This document shows positions 61,912-64,000 of a stretch of DNA of 64,000 bases, piece after piece (position 1 is the first letter of the stretch; each line of letters opens with the position of its first letter). Below the pieces are notes generated by a model. That model saw only the letters and a list, made by a program, of their open reading frames with translations, did not search any database and was not told the DNA's origin. This DNA is from Vespula vulgaris (lineage: Eukaryota > Arthropoda > Insecta > Hymenoptera > Vespidae): NCBI RefSeq assembly GCF_905475345.1, contig NC_066595.1:1810001-1874000 (forward strand). Reading direction: 5' to 3'. Made by a program: the position numbers and the translations under genes.

Positions 61912-63996
61912 TTAGCTTAATAATCCACAATTGCTTAAATTATTCTTAATTATGACGTCGGTCACAGCATCGAATACAAATTGTATATTAGATGTATCTG
62001 TGGCACATGTGAAATGTGTATAAATTTGTTTCTGATCTTTCCTTTTATTTAAATTTTCGAATTTCATTTGAATATAAGATGCACATTCCTCATAAGTGTT
62101 AGCACCTTTATAATCCGGGAAACAAATGGTTAACGGACTTCTAGCAATTTTTTCTTCAAAAAGATCCTTTTTGTTAAGGAACAGTATGATTGACGTCTCA
62201 ACAAACCACTTGCTATTGCATATGGAATCAAATAGCTTCATCGATTCAATCATTCTATTCATTTCTTCATCCTCTGCAAGGACCAAATCATAACCACTGA
62301 GAGCAACACAAAAAATAATGGCTGTAACACCCTCAAAACAGTGTATCCATTTTTTTCTCTCTGACCGTTGACCACCGACATCAAACATTCTGTTAAATTA
62401 CAAAAGACATACCAAGCTATCACACCAATGATTAATTTATAATACGATTATAATTAACGAATAACGTACTTGAAATGTAATCCTTTAAATGAAAAATGAG
62501 TTTCCACAATTCCTGTAGTTTTCACACGTGTTCTAAGAACGTCTTGCTGAGTAGGAATATAATTAGGTTGTGCTATACGATCCAGAGCATTTAGATAATA
62601 TGCAGCCGAATCGTTCAATTGATATTCTCTACTACGTGTGAAACAAAGTTGTACACCTGCATCTTGCCACAGTCTCTTCATTAACAATACTAACTCTCCT
62701 GTAAGTTCACCTTCTTCTGCTGCTGAAGCTAGGGTGAAGAATTGTCGGGCTATATCCTAATGCACGATTATTATAGATTTTTAAGATTAGTTGTACTCGT
62801 AACAAACAAATGAAAAAAATAACTGAGATTACCCTTTTTAACGTAATACTTACTGCCTTACTAGAATCAGCAAAATCAATTCTTAATTGCCCCATAGCTC
62901 TGATTATTGCCATTAAACTTTGTATTGCGTTACTATATACTACTGGCTTATATTGTTCACATTCTTCTTTACTATAGCCAGTTTCATGAATTATTTTCAT
63001 CTGTTTTACTATTGTAGATTTACCAGATTCTCCAGCTCCTTAAAAATAAATAATCAAAAGTAGGATTTTATGGTATGACAATTATTTACACTGTTATTTC
63101 AACATAGTTTGTAAAACCACTGACATAAGATAAAAATTACATTTATGATTTCATGTTTATGTAGTCATACACGTAACATTTTTTTTATGTATTGTCTATA
63201 CTATAATCTTCTTTGAATATTTTATTCGAATTTTGTTCGAAAATTTTTCGAGAAAGAGAATACATTTTTTATGGATACGCGCGCGCGCGCGTATGTGTGT
63301 GTATGTGTTATGTATATACGTATTTATATTTTAACTCTGACGAAATTATATACGTCTAACGAATGCAACAAGTATAAGAAATATATATGACATGCGCACT
63401 AACGTCGCGGCAATCGAAAAATACTTCTATTTATCTTCAACAATTAAATCGTCGTGGAGATTCGTTAATTGTCGAAGAGAAAAAAAATGTGAATCGGATT
63501 TCAGAGATGATGCATCTCTCGAGAATGATTACGCGGCACGTTTCAAGGAAAAGCGTAAATAGTGGTTTGACATATATACAACAGTGAGACATCGACAACT
63601 CTATGTAATATATAACAAATATTTTAACATTGAAATAAGGACATATGATATTCATCTTTTTTTTTTATGAGAATATTAATAATCATGTCAAAGAAAAAGA
63701 TTGTATTGTATACACGAAATCATATATATCCCTTTTCAATGGATCAATGGCTGATTATCTCAGTCGAATAAAGACACGCATCGAATTCGTAGAAACAAAA
63801 ACGGTTTGTAATCAGAGGATAATTTGATCGATAAAACAATGAAATATTTAGAAAAGATTAAAAGAAGAAACTTACCGAGCAAGAGGAGCTTGACCTCACT
63901 GGCGGCTCGCTCGCCATCGGCCCTCAGATCCTTGTCGATTTTCTTGGACCTTTCAGCGGCTTCTTTGTCTCCGGTGGTGCTTACAGCACAGCCCAT
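61912..63996 (-). CDS. Galphai: G protein alpha-i subunit
   Basis: Four exons (63996-63876, 63038-62854, 62756-62470, 62389-61912) give 356 residues. The N-terminus MGCAVSTTGDKEAAERSKKI has Gly2 for myristoylation and Cys3 for palmitoylation. Nucleotide-binding motifs are intact: GAGESGKST (P-loop), RTRVKTTG (switch I with the Arg and Thr), DVGGQRSERKKW (switch II with catalytic Gln), NKKD and TCATDT. ALSGYDLVLAEDEEMNRM and IDFADSSKA identify the Gi rather than Go or Gq class. Galphai couples receptors to adenylyl cyclase inhibition and orients the spindle with Pins/LGN. The usual length is 355; here the C-terminus is NNLSNCGLLS instead of the family ending CGLF, so the cysteine normally at -4 is at -5. 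A first intron of about 840 bases separates exons 1 and 2. Confidence 0.95.
63039..63875 (-). other. First intron of Galphai
   Basis: Non-coding. It contains an alternating (CG)n(TG)n purine-pyrimidine run at about 63280-63308, which could adopt Z-DNA, and nothing else notable. Confidence 0.7.
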
Positions 63997-64000
63997 CCTC

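Noticed and set aside
1..64000. CRISPR arrays, toxin-antitoxin or phage-type systems
   Set aside because: All repeats are simple tandem arrays without spacers, genes are spliced animal genes, and no prokaryotic-type operon is present.

Overview
The window looks like nuclear DNA of an insect, most likely a hymenopteran. It is AT-rich but keeps many CpG dinucleotides, is full of microsatellites, and has short introns (often 60-120 bases) with GT/AG ends. Eight conserved animal genes and one unrecognised secreted-protein gene can be read; I reconstructed exon chains by hand from reading frame, splice sites and remembered family sequence. The species assignment is an inference; no database was searched.

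Layout. The left edge carries the first coding exon of a GAS2-like cytoskeletal gene (pigs, minus strand), running off the window. To its right lie about 15 kb with no coding sequence, dense in simple repeats, probably the 5' intron of pigs. At 17.2-19.1 kb lies CCDC112 (plus), a centriolar-satellite type protein with a perfect RFX X-box in its promoter. From 19.1 to 26.3 kb there is non-coding sequence (3' UTRs and microsatellites). The cohesin loader Nipped-B (minus) follows as one 7-kb coding exon with a very long Gln/His tract. It shares a divergent promoter region with an ankyrin-repeat plus GH20-like gene (plus, 35.4-39.6 kb) whose glycosidase active site is lost. Then come FAM177 (minus), a TATA-driven secreted Asn/Tyr-rich protein gene (plus), ARMC9 (minus, 17 exons), ari-2 (minus), Synaptojanin (plus) and G protein alpha-i (minus), complete at the right edge.

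How the genes relate. This is ordinary eukaryotic gene order, not an operon. CCDC112 and ARMC9 are both centrosome/cilium proteins. ari-2 (RBR ubiquitin ligase), Synj (synaptic phosphoinositide phosphatase), Galphai and Nipped-B are broadly required housekeeping or neuronal genes.

Most noteworthy: the ankyrin/GH20 pseudoenzyme, the one-residue extension of the Galphai C-terminus that displaces its conserved cysteine, the polyQ/H tract in Nipped-B, the TATA/Inr secreted orphan, a TA-flanked MITE, and a possible 3-nt microexon in ari-2. I found no prokaryotic-type defence system, CRISPR array, rRNA, tRNA or autonomous transposon.
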